Below are positions 22,601 through 33,494 of a DNA stretch of 64,000 nt, piece after piece. The position numbers were made by a program, and so were the translations under genes. The notes below the pieces were generated by a model, which worked only from the letters and a program-made list of their open reading frames with translations, searched no databases and was not told where the DNA came from. Source of the DNA: Atherix ibis (lineage: Eukaryota > Arthropoda > Insecta > Diptera > Athericidae); the NCBI GenBank assembly GCA_958298945.1, contig OY282609.1, positions 56,330,220 through 56,394,219 on the forward strand, in the 5' to 3' direction. Numbering within the stretch: the stretch's first letter is position 1; each line of letters opens with the position of its first letter.

Positions 22601-24140
22601 CTGTAAGAAGAAAAAAATATAATTGTTAATATGCAAACAAAAATTTATTATATATTAGAATTGTTGAAAGCAAAAATATTGGGTTTAGTTAATCTGACGA
22701 GCACAGATGATAAGATATTAATTAATTAATTTTAATAAAGTTAACGATAAAATTATTTTTAATTTTTAATTTTGAATATAAAATTACTCTTACAAAAATC
22801 GGAATGTCCTAATTTAAAAAAAAATAAAATTAATTCACGACCTTAGTACAATTAAAGAGAGGATAATGAGAGTAGGATACGCATTTCAAATTTATCAATA
22901 GCAAATTCGAGGATTTTTATAATATTTCTTAAACGATATCGTCTGAATTTGTAAAAGCAAAGAAACCTTAAAAGATTAGAGTTGTGCTAAATTAAAGTCT
23001 AATTTTTGCACGTTCATGTTGATATGTTGAAGTAAAAAAAAAATTTATATCGAAGAATTTTTTATATCAATGCCGTACGTAAACAGCTTCGGTTGTTGTA
23101 TTCTATTAATTTTTTTTTTTTTGATAAAATAATCTGTTAATGGATTATATAAGAAAAAAATATCATAAATAAATAATGTTTTTAATTAAAATAGAAAAAT
23201 ATCCAAAAAATGTTGAAAATTTTTATGATAGTTGGGCATGCAAAATTTTTGACTTTTCTTGATAAACGCGATATTTCATTTTTGACAAACCGAAAATTAT
23301 AAAAATATTCAAATAAACAGATTCATTTAATTAGTCATATACCCGACATACATATATATATATATAAAGTTCTAAAAACTTTTGGTATGTTAAATAAAAG
23401 CCCAATATTAACCAAACACAAACGAATTCCATTTTATTTTGTCACTATTAAGTCGAACTACTGTTGTAAGAGCATATAAAAGTTCACTCCCTTAACAGAA
23501 AACAATAAAAGAAGAAATTAAAATGCCATCCAGGATGATGTAATATGTAATAAAAGAGAACAACTGGACAACGAACGATTGGCAAAAGCTCGGGAAAAAT
23601 TAAATCTATAAAATCAAAGAATAGCACGCACATGGTTGCCACTGACAAATCCCTTTAGCAGGTGGGAAAATGTTAACTGTGGTAAATAAAAATTTGGCTG
23701 CTGTCGTAAAATTGTTAAGATTTATTCTCACGATTTTCGGAGAACCATTGGAAACACCTAATGGGTGGATGAAGAACTTTAACCTTGGATTGTACAATAT
23801 ATTATGACGGAGGGTGTTGTGTACAAATAGAGAAAGGTGTGGGTACATTTTCCAATATAAAATACTATTATTGTTACAATGCCATTTTGAAAAAGGTCAT
23901 GAAGTGTTTAGGCCATAAACGGAGGTAGATGACAAATTTGGTAACAAAATTTGATTCAACCATGCAATTTGGAGTTTACACTTTATTATCCTGTTTGCAT
24001 GGATTTACTTCTTTTTTAATTGAGGGGCAAATCCTGTTCCTTGAGAAATAAGTATCTGACATTTATAAAGATGTTGAATTTTATTGAATCAACATCTATT
24101 TTGGACTAGTTTGATCATTTTAACCATTGACAAAAAATTA
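22601..24140. other. AT-rich stretch, no supported gene
   Basis: Contains a TA repeat near 23350 and a coding-like but unassignable island at 23.6-23.9 kb, possibly an old retroelement scrap. Confidence 0.45.
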
Positions 24141-25016
24141 CGAGGTCTGTTCAAAAAGTATCGCGAATTTTAGGTTTTTTCAAAAATTATTTATTTACTC
24201 ATAAATATCTATTTTGTCCCCTTCAAAGAAATCCCCACCAGATATTATACACTTGTGCCAACGATTTTCTAATCCTCGAAGCACTTCAAAAAATCATTTT
24301 TGGTGATCTTGTTCAGCTCCTCCTTCGATGCCTCTTTATCTCCTCAAATATAAAGGCGTAGCGTCGTCCTTTCATGGGGCTCTTCAGTTTCGGGAACAAG
24401 AAAAAGTCATATGGGGCCAAATCTTGGGAATACGATGGCTGCGGCATTATTAGTGTGTTGTTTTTGGCCAAAAATGGCAAAATCCAATTTTTGTTCTTCC
24501 ACAAATCCGGGCGTTTCTGGCGGATTGATTCGCGCAACTTGCACATAACTTGCAGGTAATATTCCTTATTGACCGTTCTACTCTGTGGCAAGAACTCATG
24601 ATGCACCACGCCCCTGCAATCGAAGAAAACTGTAAGCAAAACCTTCACATTCCGAACTTGGCGCGCTCACATGCATCTCATAAGCCCATGATTTGGTCAT
24701 CATAACTATAAACCCATGATTCGTCACCAGTTATGACCCTCTGGAGCAAATTTGGGTCATCGCGGACAGAGTCCAACAGCTCTTTAGCAATGTTAATGCG
24801 ATGCTGTTTTTGTTGGAAAATGGGCAAAAATCGAAGACGAGCCAAAACACGTGCAAGCAAAGCAGCTGTCAAAAATTAACTGAACATTCAAAATGGCCGA
24901 ACTTGTTGGCATAAGTGAGAAACATGAGTACCAACATAATGCCACAAAAAATTGAAAATCGAAGATACGTAACCAGCGGAAATTAAAAATTTGTGATACT
25001 TTTTGAACAGACCTCG
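24141..25016 (-). mobile_element. Family D mariner, copy 1 (D1), natural 3' end
   Basis: TIR CGAGGTCTGTTCAAAAAGTA at 24141 and its inverted match ending at 25016, with TA on both sides. At 876 bp it is shorter than a full mariner because the region for the N-terminal DNA-binding domain is deleted. This is the only D copy whose left (3') end is different from its right (5') end beyond the TIR, so it shows the ancestral arrangement. Confidence 0.9.
24240..24872 (-). pseudogene. Family D mariner transposase lacking its HTH domain (D1)
   Basis: The readable protein begins with A-L-L-A-R-V-L-A-R-L-R-F-L-P and jumps straight into Q-K-Q-H-R-I-N-I-A-K-E-L-L-D, so roughly the first third (helix-turn-helix) is gone. 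It continues R-V-I-T-G-D-E-S-W-V-Y (first Asp), V-L-L-T-V-F-F-D-C-R-G-V-V-H, W-K-N-K-N-W-I-L and S-Q-D-L-A-P-Y-D-F-F-L-F (third Asp). The second catalytic block is disrupted near 24470. Frameshift near 24660. Dead. Confidence 0.85.
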
Positions 25017-25189
25017 TATAGGTAGTTATATAATGTTAAAACAAGTTTAGACTAAGAGGGACTGGAATTTTGAGGATCTATAGGATCTATTAAATTAGAA
25101 TTTTTTCTGAATGAAACACACATTTTGTATGAAAATTAATTGTCTGTTGATTATTCTCATAAATCTTATCTTATCTTTCACATAGCCCC

Positions 25190-25830
25190 TAAAGAAAAAT
25201 TCAAGAAATTTGACGTCCATTAAATTAGTCGTCAGCAAATAATCCATAAAAAATTGGTCACTCTGTTTCTGTACCGCACTTGATTGATAGTAACTGCAGC
25301 ACCAATCTCATTTCCGAAAAATGTGGATCAATTATCCCTCTGCCCCATAAAGCGCACTTATGCAGTGACAGGAAATCAATATAATAATTGTTCAACAACA
25401 GCTCTTGGATTTTCGGATGCATAAATGTGATAATTTCGCTTGTAAATATAACCGTCTAAGTGAAAATGAGCTTCGTCCGAGATGATGATCTTTATGAAAA
25501 CCATAGTCGATGTGGATCATTGACTGGATATCAGCCAAAATTTCAACGTTGAAAATAATATGGTGGCTTTAATTCTTATCGAATCCTTATGTAAAAGTCG
25601 CTATATTTTTGGTCATTGTCGATAGATACAATTGTTGAGAATGTCCTAAAACCTGTAAAACTAGATCGTCTACAATAGTTTCACTCGCCACAGCAATATT
25701 TTCAGCTGTTGGTATATTTTGTACTCAAATTTACTCACCAAATTCTTGATTGCAGGCTCAGATGGACGATCATTACCACCAATTTTTATTACGGATTTAA
25801 GTTATTTAAATATGATTTTCGAACAAAATT
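25190..25830 (-). mobile_element. Family H transposase remnant (related to B and G)
   Basis: Minus-strand reading near 25490 gives S-D-E-A-H-F-H-L-D-G-Y-I-Y-K-R-N-Y, then S-E-N-P-R-A-V-V-E, then in other frames F-F-G-N-E-I-G-A-A-V-T-I-N. This matches the same transposase group as B and G but is too divergent to be a copy of either. No TIRs found. Strongly decayed. Confidence 0.55.
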
Positions 25831-26445
25831 GAATACATTATAACAAATGAGCATATCAAAATACTGAATGACAAAACTGTCAGCATAGCCAATCTCAATA
25901 TGATTTTTAGAGTCGGGTATGGCAAAGATTATTGTGATCTAAAAGAAATGAACAACCCTTCATTGTGACCTAAAAGAAATGAAGAGTAAACCATTTATAT
26001 GATAAATACAGAAAGGGGCCTAGCACACTTATTTGAGGTATTTCCTTGACTTTAAAATGTCTCTCTAAAATATATATGAACCGACCTATATGAAGAATTC
26101 TTTTGGCAGTTTGTACATAAGCCCTTCGAATTGATACAATTAATGATTATAATTTAAAATAAATATTTTTCAATGATTTCAAATATTTCCTTATGGTAGA
26201 TAACTTTTAATTTTAACTTTCAAAATACAATATCATATTTTCTGTATATAAATTTCTAATTTATTTATTTATTGTCCATTCGAAATAGTACTTATTTTCT
26301 AGTATGGAAAATATTTGAAAATATGTTTCATTCGAATATACCAGCTTTTATCAATAGCAAGGATGTTCCAAGCTTCTTCTGCTAACAATTTATCGTAATT
26401 GCACTTCTATTCTTATTCAATTATTCATAATAGAATTTAGAGGTA
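25831..26445. other. AT-rich non-coding stretch
   Basis: Contains a 28-base imperfect direct duplication near 25935-25985 (GTGATCTAAAAGAAATGAA and GTGACCTAAAAGAAATGAA). No gene seen. Confidence 0.5.
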
Positions 26446-27710
26446 CGAGAGTCGTTCAATAAGTCCTTAGAAAAAAAAAGAAAAAAACTGTTTTTTAAAA
26501 AAAAAATTTTTTATTTTTCAACATAATCTCCTTTTAGCTCTATACACTTTTCCAACCGTTTTTCCAAAATTTTTATCCCGTCCAAAAAATAGGATTTCGG
26601 AAGTTCTGCAAAATACTCATCCGTTTGAGCAATGACGTCCTCGTTGGAAGTGAACCGTCGTCCGCCAAGCCATTTCTTCAGATTGGGGAAAAGAAAATAG
26701 TCACTCGGGGCCAAATCTAGTGAATAAGTGGGATGCTGCAACAATTCCATTCTCAATTCCACAATTTTGGCCATGGAAACAGCGCAGGTGTGCACACGCG
26801 CATTGTACTGATGCAAGAGGATTTTTTTCTTCTTCAGATGGGGGCGTTTTTCTTTGATTTCCTCGCTCAACCGTTGCAATAACGACGCGTAATACGCTCC
26901 TGTTATTGTTTTTCCTTTTTCCAAGTAGTCGATAAAAATGATGTCCTGCGAATCCCAAAAGACCGGGGCCATCACCTTGCCGGCCGATGGTACAGTTTTT
27001 GCCTTCTTCGGAGCCCGTTCACCTTTGAAAATCCACTGTGATGACTGTCTCTTTGTTTCTGGAGTGTAGTAGTGTATCCAGGTTTCGTCCACAGTGACAT
27101 ATCGATGAAGGAATTCGGCAGGATTGCGATAAAAGAGTGCCAACATAGCCTCGGAGTCCACTACACGATTGCGCTTATTCTCCTCTGAGAGCAAACGCGG
27201 CACCCATCTTGCCGAAATTTTTTTCACTGTACCTTGTGATATGCCCGTGGCCTCAACTAATTCGCGCACTTTATTTCGCCGATCGTTCAAAATCAGATCG
27301 TGGATTTTATCGATGATTTCAGGAGTAAACACCTCAACTGGACGTCCTGAACGATGTTCATCTTTTGTGGATGAACGGCCACGTTTAAATTCATTCACCC
27401 AATTGTAAACCGTCGCAAACACAGGTGCAGATGTGCCATGAACTGCATCCAACTCGGCTTTGATTTGTTTCGGGCTTAAGCCTTTCAAATGGAGATGTTT
27501 GATGACAGCCCCAAACTCGCTTTTTTCCATTGTTATGCACAAATAAATGTCGTTAACTTTAATCGACAATAGAAATTGACGTACGCTATGGATCGAGCTG
27601 AAATTTTGATAGCTTTCCTGTCGATAATGCTAGTTTACAAAAAAAAAATCTTTACCGACACTACAAGCGCAATTTCTTGGATTTTCTAAGGACTTATTGA
27701 ACGACATTCG
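26446..27710 (-). mobile_element. Family A mariner, copy 3 (A3)
   Basis: Ends CGAGAGTCGTTCAATAAGTC at 26446 and a slightly decayed inverted match at 27710, with TA at both flanks (26444-26445 and 27711-27712). The TA duplication is intact, so this is a direct transposition product. Confidence 0.92.
26511..27530 (-). CDS. Family A transposase, open frame but catalytically defective (A3)
   Basis: An uninterrupted frame from the conserved MEKSEFGAVIKHLHLKGLSP to the terminal G-D-Y-V-E-K, 339 residues against 348-349 in siblings. An earlier in-frame ATG exists 39 bp upstream, but the MEK start is the one shared by all copies. Two lesions matter: ten residues (A-S-I-L-H-E-K-L-S-V) are missing from the second helix-turn-helix, and the second catalytic Asp is Tyr (L-H-Q-Y-N-A-R instead of L-H-Q-D-N-A-R). 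First and third Asp (V-D-E-T-W; A-P-S-D-Y) remain. The protein could be made but should not cut DNA. Whether it is expressed cannot be seen. Confidence 0.85.
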   Translation of the reverse strand: MEKSEFGAVIKHLHLKGLSPKQIKAELDAVHGTSAPVFATVYNWVNEFKRGRSSTKDEHRSGRPVEVFTPEIIDKIHDLILNDRRNKVRELVEATGISQGTVKKISARWVPRLLSEENKRNRVVDSEAMLALFYRNPAEFLHRYVTVDETWIHYYTPETKRQSSQWIFKGERAPKKAKTVPSAGKVMAPVFWDSQDIIFIDYLEKGKTITGAYYASLLQRLSEEIKEKRPHLKKKKILLHQYNARVHTCAVSMAKIVELRMELLQHPTYSLDLAPSDYFLFPNLKKWLGGRRFTSNEDVIAQTDEYFAELPKSYFLDGIKILEKRLEKCIELKGDYVEK

Positions 27711-29006
27711 TAACATCAATAATATTTGAGCTTATATAAGTTAATTTGCATCCATAAAAATATGCAAAATAGGGTAGAGTATGAGATATAGTACATAATA
27801 TCATCGAATATTTTCCATTGACCTTTCAATCAATATGGGTGTATATGTATGTGTATATAGTCATACTTCAATGTGAATTTAAAATTTATTAACGAAATTA
27901 ATTCTAAGGATAAAGGTTCAGACAAATGAAAGAGGTTTGCCAAAAAATTCAAAATATTTATTGTATAAAAAAACAAAAACAAAATATGTTCTAATAAAAT
28001 TATACATACTCGTACTTTTGCACAGAAAATATAAGTAAAATATTGTATCATTCAGGTAAATAATTCAAATCAATATAAATTATTTAAAAAAGGAAAATTG
28101 AAGAACTAGAAAACTTTCGAAATTTAACATCTGTTCGAAAATTTATAGTTAGAAATTCACTCAAACTCCTTTTTGAATTCTACTACGAATATAGGCTATG
28201 CAGTATTTTTGTTATTATATACAATATTAAACACGACTAGGACTATTCAAAAATATTAAATTCCATTTTATATATGGATTGATACCTCTTCTTGTCTCTT
28301 TGATTGTCCCTTTGTACCTGTTAATATTGAGAGTTAAGTTCGTCTATCCGTATAAGAATATCATTTAGTAGGAATGTATTCGTTTATGTATTCAGACATA
28401 CATAATTTATTGAAAACAGTTTTTGTGATGAATAAACGCCTAGGATTGTATGTCACCGAACTATTGAGTATTTTTATGTGCTCCGTGTCATGGGATCGTA
28501 ATCGTACGTCGAATCGAATTAAACTAGAAGTTGAGCAAGCCAAAAGGATTATGTCACCTCTTAATACTCATTCGAAGTTCCTCTTGAGACTGCAGTGGCT
28601 ACAACGTTATGAATGCTCTTATCGTCGTCATATTCCTTGAGTGCTTCCGAGCTTTACTGACTAGAAAGTATCTTTTGCAATTGATATTCAGCCATGAATT
28701 GAAACCAAGCATGTTATATCTATTTAAAGTAGGATACCATCTAGGAATATTGGAGATTTTTTTTCCTTTTACAATTATAATTATTTATTTGGCGTAGTTG
28801 TCAACTTTCTCAATAAGAGCACTACATACTTTAAATAGTTTTAGATTATGTGCAAGACTAAATGTTAAATTAATTAAGGTGCATATTTAAAAAAAAATAT
28901 ATTGATGAGCACATATTTTTTTTATTTTTCTAATTAACTTTTTTGAAAACATATTGTATTTGGTTTAAAAGATAAACTTTAGTAAATTTAATGAGCCGAT
29001 ATGATA
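27711..29006. other. Mostly AT-rich spacer with one coding-like island
   Basis: 28.36-28.64 kb holds a plus-strand frame including C-S-V-S-W-D-R-N-R-T-S-N-R-I-K-L-E-V-E-Q and L-L-R-L-Q-W-L-Q-R-Y. It looks protein-derived but I cannot assign it; a decayed retroelement is likely. The rest shows nothing. Confidence 0.35.
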
Positions 29007-30181
29007 CGAGGGTCGTTCAATAAGTCCTTAGAAAATCCGAGAAATTGCGCTCGTAGGGTCGGTAAAATTTTTTTTGTAAGTAGCATTATCGACAGGAAAG
29101 CTGTCAAAATTTCAGCTCGATGCATAGCGTAGGTCAATTTCTATCGTCGATTAAAGTTAACGACATTTATTTGTGCATAATAATGGAAAAAAGCGAGTTT
29201 AGGGCTGTCATCAAACATTTCCATTTGAAAGGCTTACGCCCGAAAGAAATCAAAGCCGAGTTGGATGCAGTTCATGGCACATCTGAACATCGTTCAGGAC
29301 GCCCAGTTGAGGTGTTTACTCCTGAAATCATCGACAAAATCCACGATCTGATTTTGAACGATCGGCGAATTAAAGTGCGCGAATTAGTTGAGGCCACGGG
29401 CATATCACAAGGTACAGTCGCTTTACTTTTGCATGAAAAATTGTCTGTGAAAAAAATTTCGGCAAGATGGGTGCCGCGTTTGCTCTCAGAGGGGAATAAG
29501 CGCAATCGTGTAGTGGACTCTGAGGCTATGTTGGCACTCTTTCATCGCAATCCTGCCGAATTCCTTCGTCGATATGTCACTGTGGACGAAACCTGGATAC
29601 ACTACTACACTCCAGAAACAAAGAGACAGTCATCACAGTGGATTTTCAAGGGTGAACGGGCTCCGAAGAAGGCAAAAACTGTGCCATCGGCCGGCAAGGT
29701 GATGGCCACGGTCTTTTGGGATTTGCAGGGCATCATTTTTATCGACTACTTGGAAAAAGGAAAAACAATAACAAGAGCGTATTACGCGTCGTTATTGCAA
29801 CGGTTGAGCGAGGAAATCAAAGAGAAACGCCCCCATCTGAAGAAGAAAAAAATCCTCTTGCATCAGGACAATGGCCAAAATTGTGGAATTGAGAATGGAA
29901 TTGTTGCAGCATCTCGCTTATTCACCAGATTTGGCCCCGAGTGACTATTTTCTTTTCCCCAATCTTGAGAAATGGCTTGGCGGACGACGAGGACGTCATT
30001 GCTCAAACGGATGAGTATTTTGCAGAACTTCCAAAATCCTATTTTTTGGACGGGATAAAAATTTTGGAAAAACGGTTGGAAAAGTGTGTAGAGCTAAAAG
30101 GAGATTATGTTGAAAAATAATTTTTTTTTAAAAAACAGTTTTTTTTCCATCTTTTTCTAAGGACTTATTGAACGACCCTCA
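29007..30181 (+). mobile_element. Family A mariner, copy 4 (A4), internally deleted
   Basis: Ends CGAGGGTCGTTCAATAAGTC at 29007 and inverted match at 30181, TA on both sides. It has the most complete 5' leader of the family. At 1175 bp it is about 90-140 bp shorter than siblings because of three internal deletions. Confidence 0.92.
29183..30120 (+). pseudogene. Family A transposase with three deletions (A4)
   Basis: Starts MEKSEFRAVIKHFHLKGLRP. A 69-bp in-frame deletion after H-G-T-S removes 23 residues of the first helix-turn-helix region. A 29-bp deletion directly after L-H-Q-D-N removes part of the second catalytic block and shifts the frame. A 14-bp deletion near 29985 follows. The first catalytic block V-T-V-D-E-T-W-I-H-Y-Y is intact. 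Not functional. Confidence 0.92.
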
Positions 30182-30540
30182 TAGTATAATACTCAATTTA
30201 AGAATTTAAGTTGTACTTTTAGGGGTTTATCTTTGGAAAAGGAATTTTACAAGTTAAGAATTTAGGTGACTGAAACTTTTGTTGAATTTACGGAAAGAAT
30301 CATAAATTTTACTAAAATTAAATCTTGCATTCCTTTAAGCTCAATATAGGTCATATGAATTTGAGTACCTCCCAAAAACCTCGGTTTGCGTTGTTAATTC
30401 ATATTACAGAGTGACGTAAAATAAACGTTGTGGTTTGAAAATCATTATAACATTTTTATTTAATCGATAATAATTAATTTTATTTATTATAAATATAGTA
30501 TACTAATGGGAAATATATTTGGTTTAATTATGAAAAATGA

Positions 30541-31345
30541 TATCTCGCGAGTGGTGGTAACTTTCTGTTTCGTACATTCATGCTCTTTCCAAAACATTTT
30601 CTATAACCTTTCGTAAAATTTTAGGTGTTATGGTCTTAGTTTCATTGCGAATGTTGTTTTTTTTAATTGGGAGATGGTTCTTGGCTTATTATCGTTGTAC
30701 TCTTTTTTTTAAATATCTCTAAAGGAAATAGTCTGGAGCGATTAAATCCGGAAAACGCAGAGGCCAATTGAAATCGCTTCTGCGCGAAATAATGCTTTCA
30801 CCAAACAGAGTCTGTTGCAGTATGCATTGTGGTACCATCTCTTGTTGGAACCACAGGATTAGATGGTTTTCCATAACTGGTCTTAACAAAGGGTCAAAAA
30901 AATGTAGTCGTTATTATCACTGATGAATTTCTCTTGGATTTTCCATAGCCTATATATGATAATGAGTGATAAAGTCCATTTCTAATTAAGTGGCTTCGTA
31001 AACAAGCAGATTTGAGATAAATTCTGGATGTTCATCTGCTTTTCGCTGGAAATAAATGCCATAATTAAGCCGTTGCTGGTATTCTGGCAGCTTCAATTCT
31101 TGCATAAACTGAATTTTATATGGGAATATGTGTAATTTGCCCAAAATTCCGTGCGGTGACCTTTGTAATAGCCCTAGTTATGCCGAACGTCTCTTTGTTG
31201 ATTTTTCTGGAATTTCTTCCATACTCTCTCATTTTTCGTGCAATATTTTCATCCGTGTACGTCGTACGTCATCTTCCGGCACTAGGAAGATTTCTTACTG
31301 TCCCTTGTGTTCACTGTAAGAATCCAATTCGCACATTAAAATATC
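30541..31345 (-). pseudogene. Family G transposase, decayed
   Basis: Minus-strand pieces in order: S-P-H-G-I-L-G-K-L-H-I-F-P-Y-K-I-Q (second DNA-binding block, near 31150), K-A-D-E-H-P-E-F-I-S-N-L-L (near 31040), N-P-R-E-I-H, W-F-Q-Q-E-M-V-P-Q-C (second catalytic block with Asp changed to Glu, near 30840), S-D-F-N-W-P-L-R-F-P-D-L-I-A-P-D-Y-F-L, then K-I-L-R-K-V-I-E-N-V-L-E-R-A. The layout is that of mariner-related transposases with the W-P-x-R signature. Frameshifts throughout. Confidence 0.7.
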
Positions 31346-31449
31346 GACGATATGTAAGTCAAAAAAAAAAAAAAACAGTGGTCGTATTCAGATGATTTTA
31401 TTTTTTTATTAGTGCAAAGTTTTCCGATTATTTTCGATCAATAAAACTG

Positions 31450-32810
31450 ATTTTTTGTTGTTTCTGTACATGTTGAGGTATTGAAATCGAACGAAGTGTT
31501 ATATTTCCATTGTTTTGTTAATTGTTTTGGACTTCATATATTTAATTTTTAATAAGGCTTTTGATTGAGAGACTTGTGATAAGGTTAAGTTTTCTCTGTA
31601 CATAGAAGATCTATCCAGTCTTGATCTGTTCTTTAGTCTACCTGGTAAGGAGCGACAGTGTCTTCGATACATTATCGAATTTACCGAATCCGGCAGCAAG
31701 GCAATTGCGGAAATTTTCCTTTCCAGACTATGGTCTGCGCCAGTGAAATCAAGTGAGAATAAACAAAAGTAGGTAATCTTGATTTTATGGTCTGCGCCAG
31801 TGAAATCAAGTGAGAATCACAAAAGTGACATAAACAAAAGTAGGTAATCTCGTCATCGTAACTAAAAACAAATTAGCTGCCGAAAAATTCACTTCAAAAA
31901 GTGTCACTTTCGCAGGTAGTTTCTTGAACTCCTAGGACACACTGTTTCTAGATGTACAAATGGCGAAATTTGCGCTGGATGTGGACTAACACCTCATGAA
32001 GGAACTTGTACTCGCTTTTACTGCGTGAACTGTAAGCAATATGGACACGGAGCAGCATATAGAAACTGGCAGTCATATAATGACAAAAAAAAGGTCTTAA
32101 AAATTATTACAGATGAAATATGTTAATTTGGTCATGGTACGAAAATATTCAAAGAGCATTCGATATTTCCTTCACACATAGTACCAGGAATATCCATTGC
32201 TAAAGCTATAAAAAAGCAAGCAGAAATACTCTCTGAAACTCCAATAACCCCATCTCATCAATCTCCACCATCAAACACAAAACTCCTGTAATCTGGCTTC
32301 CAGCAATACCTTTCTCTCAAAACACTGGAATCACACATTTTCGGCTAACATATATACAATATTTAGAAACCAATCCGAAGTTCTGGGCAAGAAAATTACT
32401 CAGTATTAAACGTCCTATTTAACAAGCTTCAATCTCCCAGCTGCCAAAACTGCGGTGTTCCCCTTACAATTTTACATATCCTCAGTGACTGCCGCTTTAT
32501 CTTAGATATTTTCTCTCGTAGGATTCCTCCTGTGTCAGTGCTACTTGTCCTTTCCGCTTTATTTCCAAATTCTCTTTATAATCTCTTAAGCCACCTAGGC
32601 TTTATTAATCTAATATAAACCAAACTGTCATTTCTACCGAACTAACTGTTACATCATATAAATAAACTTGTTGTGCTCAACAGTAATAAAGTTTTGCTAA
32701 TTCGTCCATGTATGACATATTAACATCTGACGAGGTCGTGATACCGAAGCAGTAGCCCTGACCTATATTCATAGGGTACCTACTACAAAAAAAAAATTAA
32801 AAAAAAAACA
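31450..32810 (+). mobile_element. I-like non-LTR retroelement with large internal deletion
   Basis: Plus strand. ORF1-like region first (F-F-S-L-P-G-K-E-R-Q-C-L-R-Y near 31620), then a zinc-knuckle array (L-G-H-T-V-S-R-C-T-N-G-E-I-C-A-G-C-G and C-V-N-C-K-Q-Y-G-H-G, 31930-32060). Within a few hundred bases it reaches the C-terminus of ORF2 (K-F-W-A-R-K-L-L near 32380, then C-Q-N-C-G-V-P-L near 32440), a 3' untranslated region and an A-rich tail at 32787-32810. Endonuclease and reverse transcriptase are missing. ORF1 proteins of this kind bind element RNA. Confidence 0.7.
31729..31840 (+). repeat. Short direct repeat in ORF1 of the retroelement
   Basis: TATGGTCTGCGCCAGTGAAA and following bases (…TCAAGTGAGAAT… AAACAAAAGTAGGTAATC) occur twice with a period of about 58 bp. 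The second copy has a 14-base insertion (CACAAAAGTGACAT). Confidence 0.9.
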
Positions 32811-32979
32811 ATTAAAATAAAAATGTTGTAATAAATTCGAATCACAACGTTCATTTTGTGCCACCCTATAATGTTTGATATTAAAATGGTAATAAAAAAA
32901 TAATATTTTGAAAAAGCATATATGTATGTATAAATATTACGCGACAATTGTTTAAAGTCACCTGCATATATATAGGAAA

Positions 32980-33195
32980 TTATTTATCCTCTTCTTTTAT
33001 TGCCGTAATCAAACTTTGAGGAATAGTTGCAATGATAATGAATTCATTATCTTGAATAGATTCAAGAGTTGAATATATTGATCGGCCAACCCATTGCAAT
33101 CTGATACCATTAAAATTTAGCAGGTTATACCGGATGCTATTTAATATCCGAGTCCCAAGTGAGAACACGAACAGCTTATTGTACTGCAAGAATAT
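32980..33195 (-). CDS. Terminal exon of an unrecognised gene
   Basis: Minus-strand exon with acceptor ending TTGTTACAG and an open frame of 71 codons to a TAA stop at 32980-32982. It reads IFLQYNKLFVFSLGTRILNS, then I-R-Y-N-L-L-N-F-N-G-I-R-L-Q-W-V-G-R-S-I-Y-S and ends I-T-A-I-K-E-E-D-K. The other frames stop early. It joins in phase to the exon at 33327-33494 across a 131-bp intron, a typical fly intron size. No polyadenylation signal (AATAAA) is obvious before the G element end about 110 bp downstream. Function unknown. Confidence 0.55.
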   Translation of the reverse strand: MFLQYNKLFVFSLGTRILNSIRYNLLNFNGIRLQWVGRSIYSTLESIQDNEFIIIATIPQSLITAIKEEDK

Positions 33196-33326
33196 CTGTA
33201 ACAATTAACTTCGTTAAATAAATAGGAAGCTCAAAAACAATTTGAATTGTCATTCTTACTACCTACAGTTTACAATTTTTTGGAATCATTTTTATTCAAA
33301 AAAAAAAAAAATACGATTATTAAAAC

Positions 33327-33494
33327 CTTCGAAAATTCTTTATAGCCACTAATTTTAAATAGATTATTGTAGCTAATTAAACGGGATTTTCGAATAGTAA
33401 CATTTTGAAGAATATTTGATGGAGGGACAGAAAAAAATTTATTGCAAACTAAACTTCTTAATATACTCGTAGTAACTTCTAGATTAATTAATCG
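33327..33494 (-). CDS. Internal exon of the same unrecognised gene
   Basis: Acceptor ending ACTTGCTTTCAG; 56 codons, phase 0 at both ends; donor GTTTTA (GT but a weak consensus). It reads RLINLEVTTSILRSLVCNKF, then F-S-V-P-P-S-N-I-L-Q-N-V-T-I-R-K-S-R and ends Y-K-E-F-S-K. There is no ATG start in this frame, so it must be an internal exon. Leu/Ile/Asn spacing hints at a repeat-type fold but no consensus is clear. Upstream exons were not found; sequence at 33.5-33.98 kb is unassigned and then element C2 begins. Confidence 0.5.

Larger units (their letters stand above)
30407..32868 (-). mobile_element. Family G mariner-related element, with retroelement inside
   Basis: The left end (AGAGTGACGTAAAATAAACG from about 30408) and right end (reversed: AGGGTGGCACAAAATGAACG, to 32868) are imperfect inverted repeats of about 30 bp, with TA outside each. 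The minus-strand transposase occupies about 30541-31345. A non-LTR retroelement remnant (about 31450-32810, ending in an A-rich tail) separates it from the G 5' end. Confidence 0.65.
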
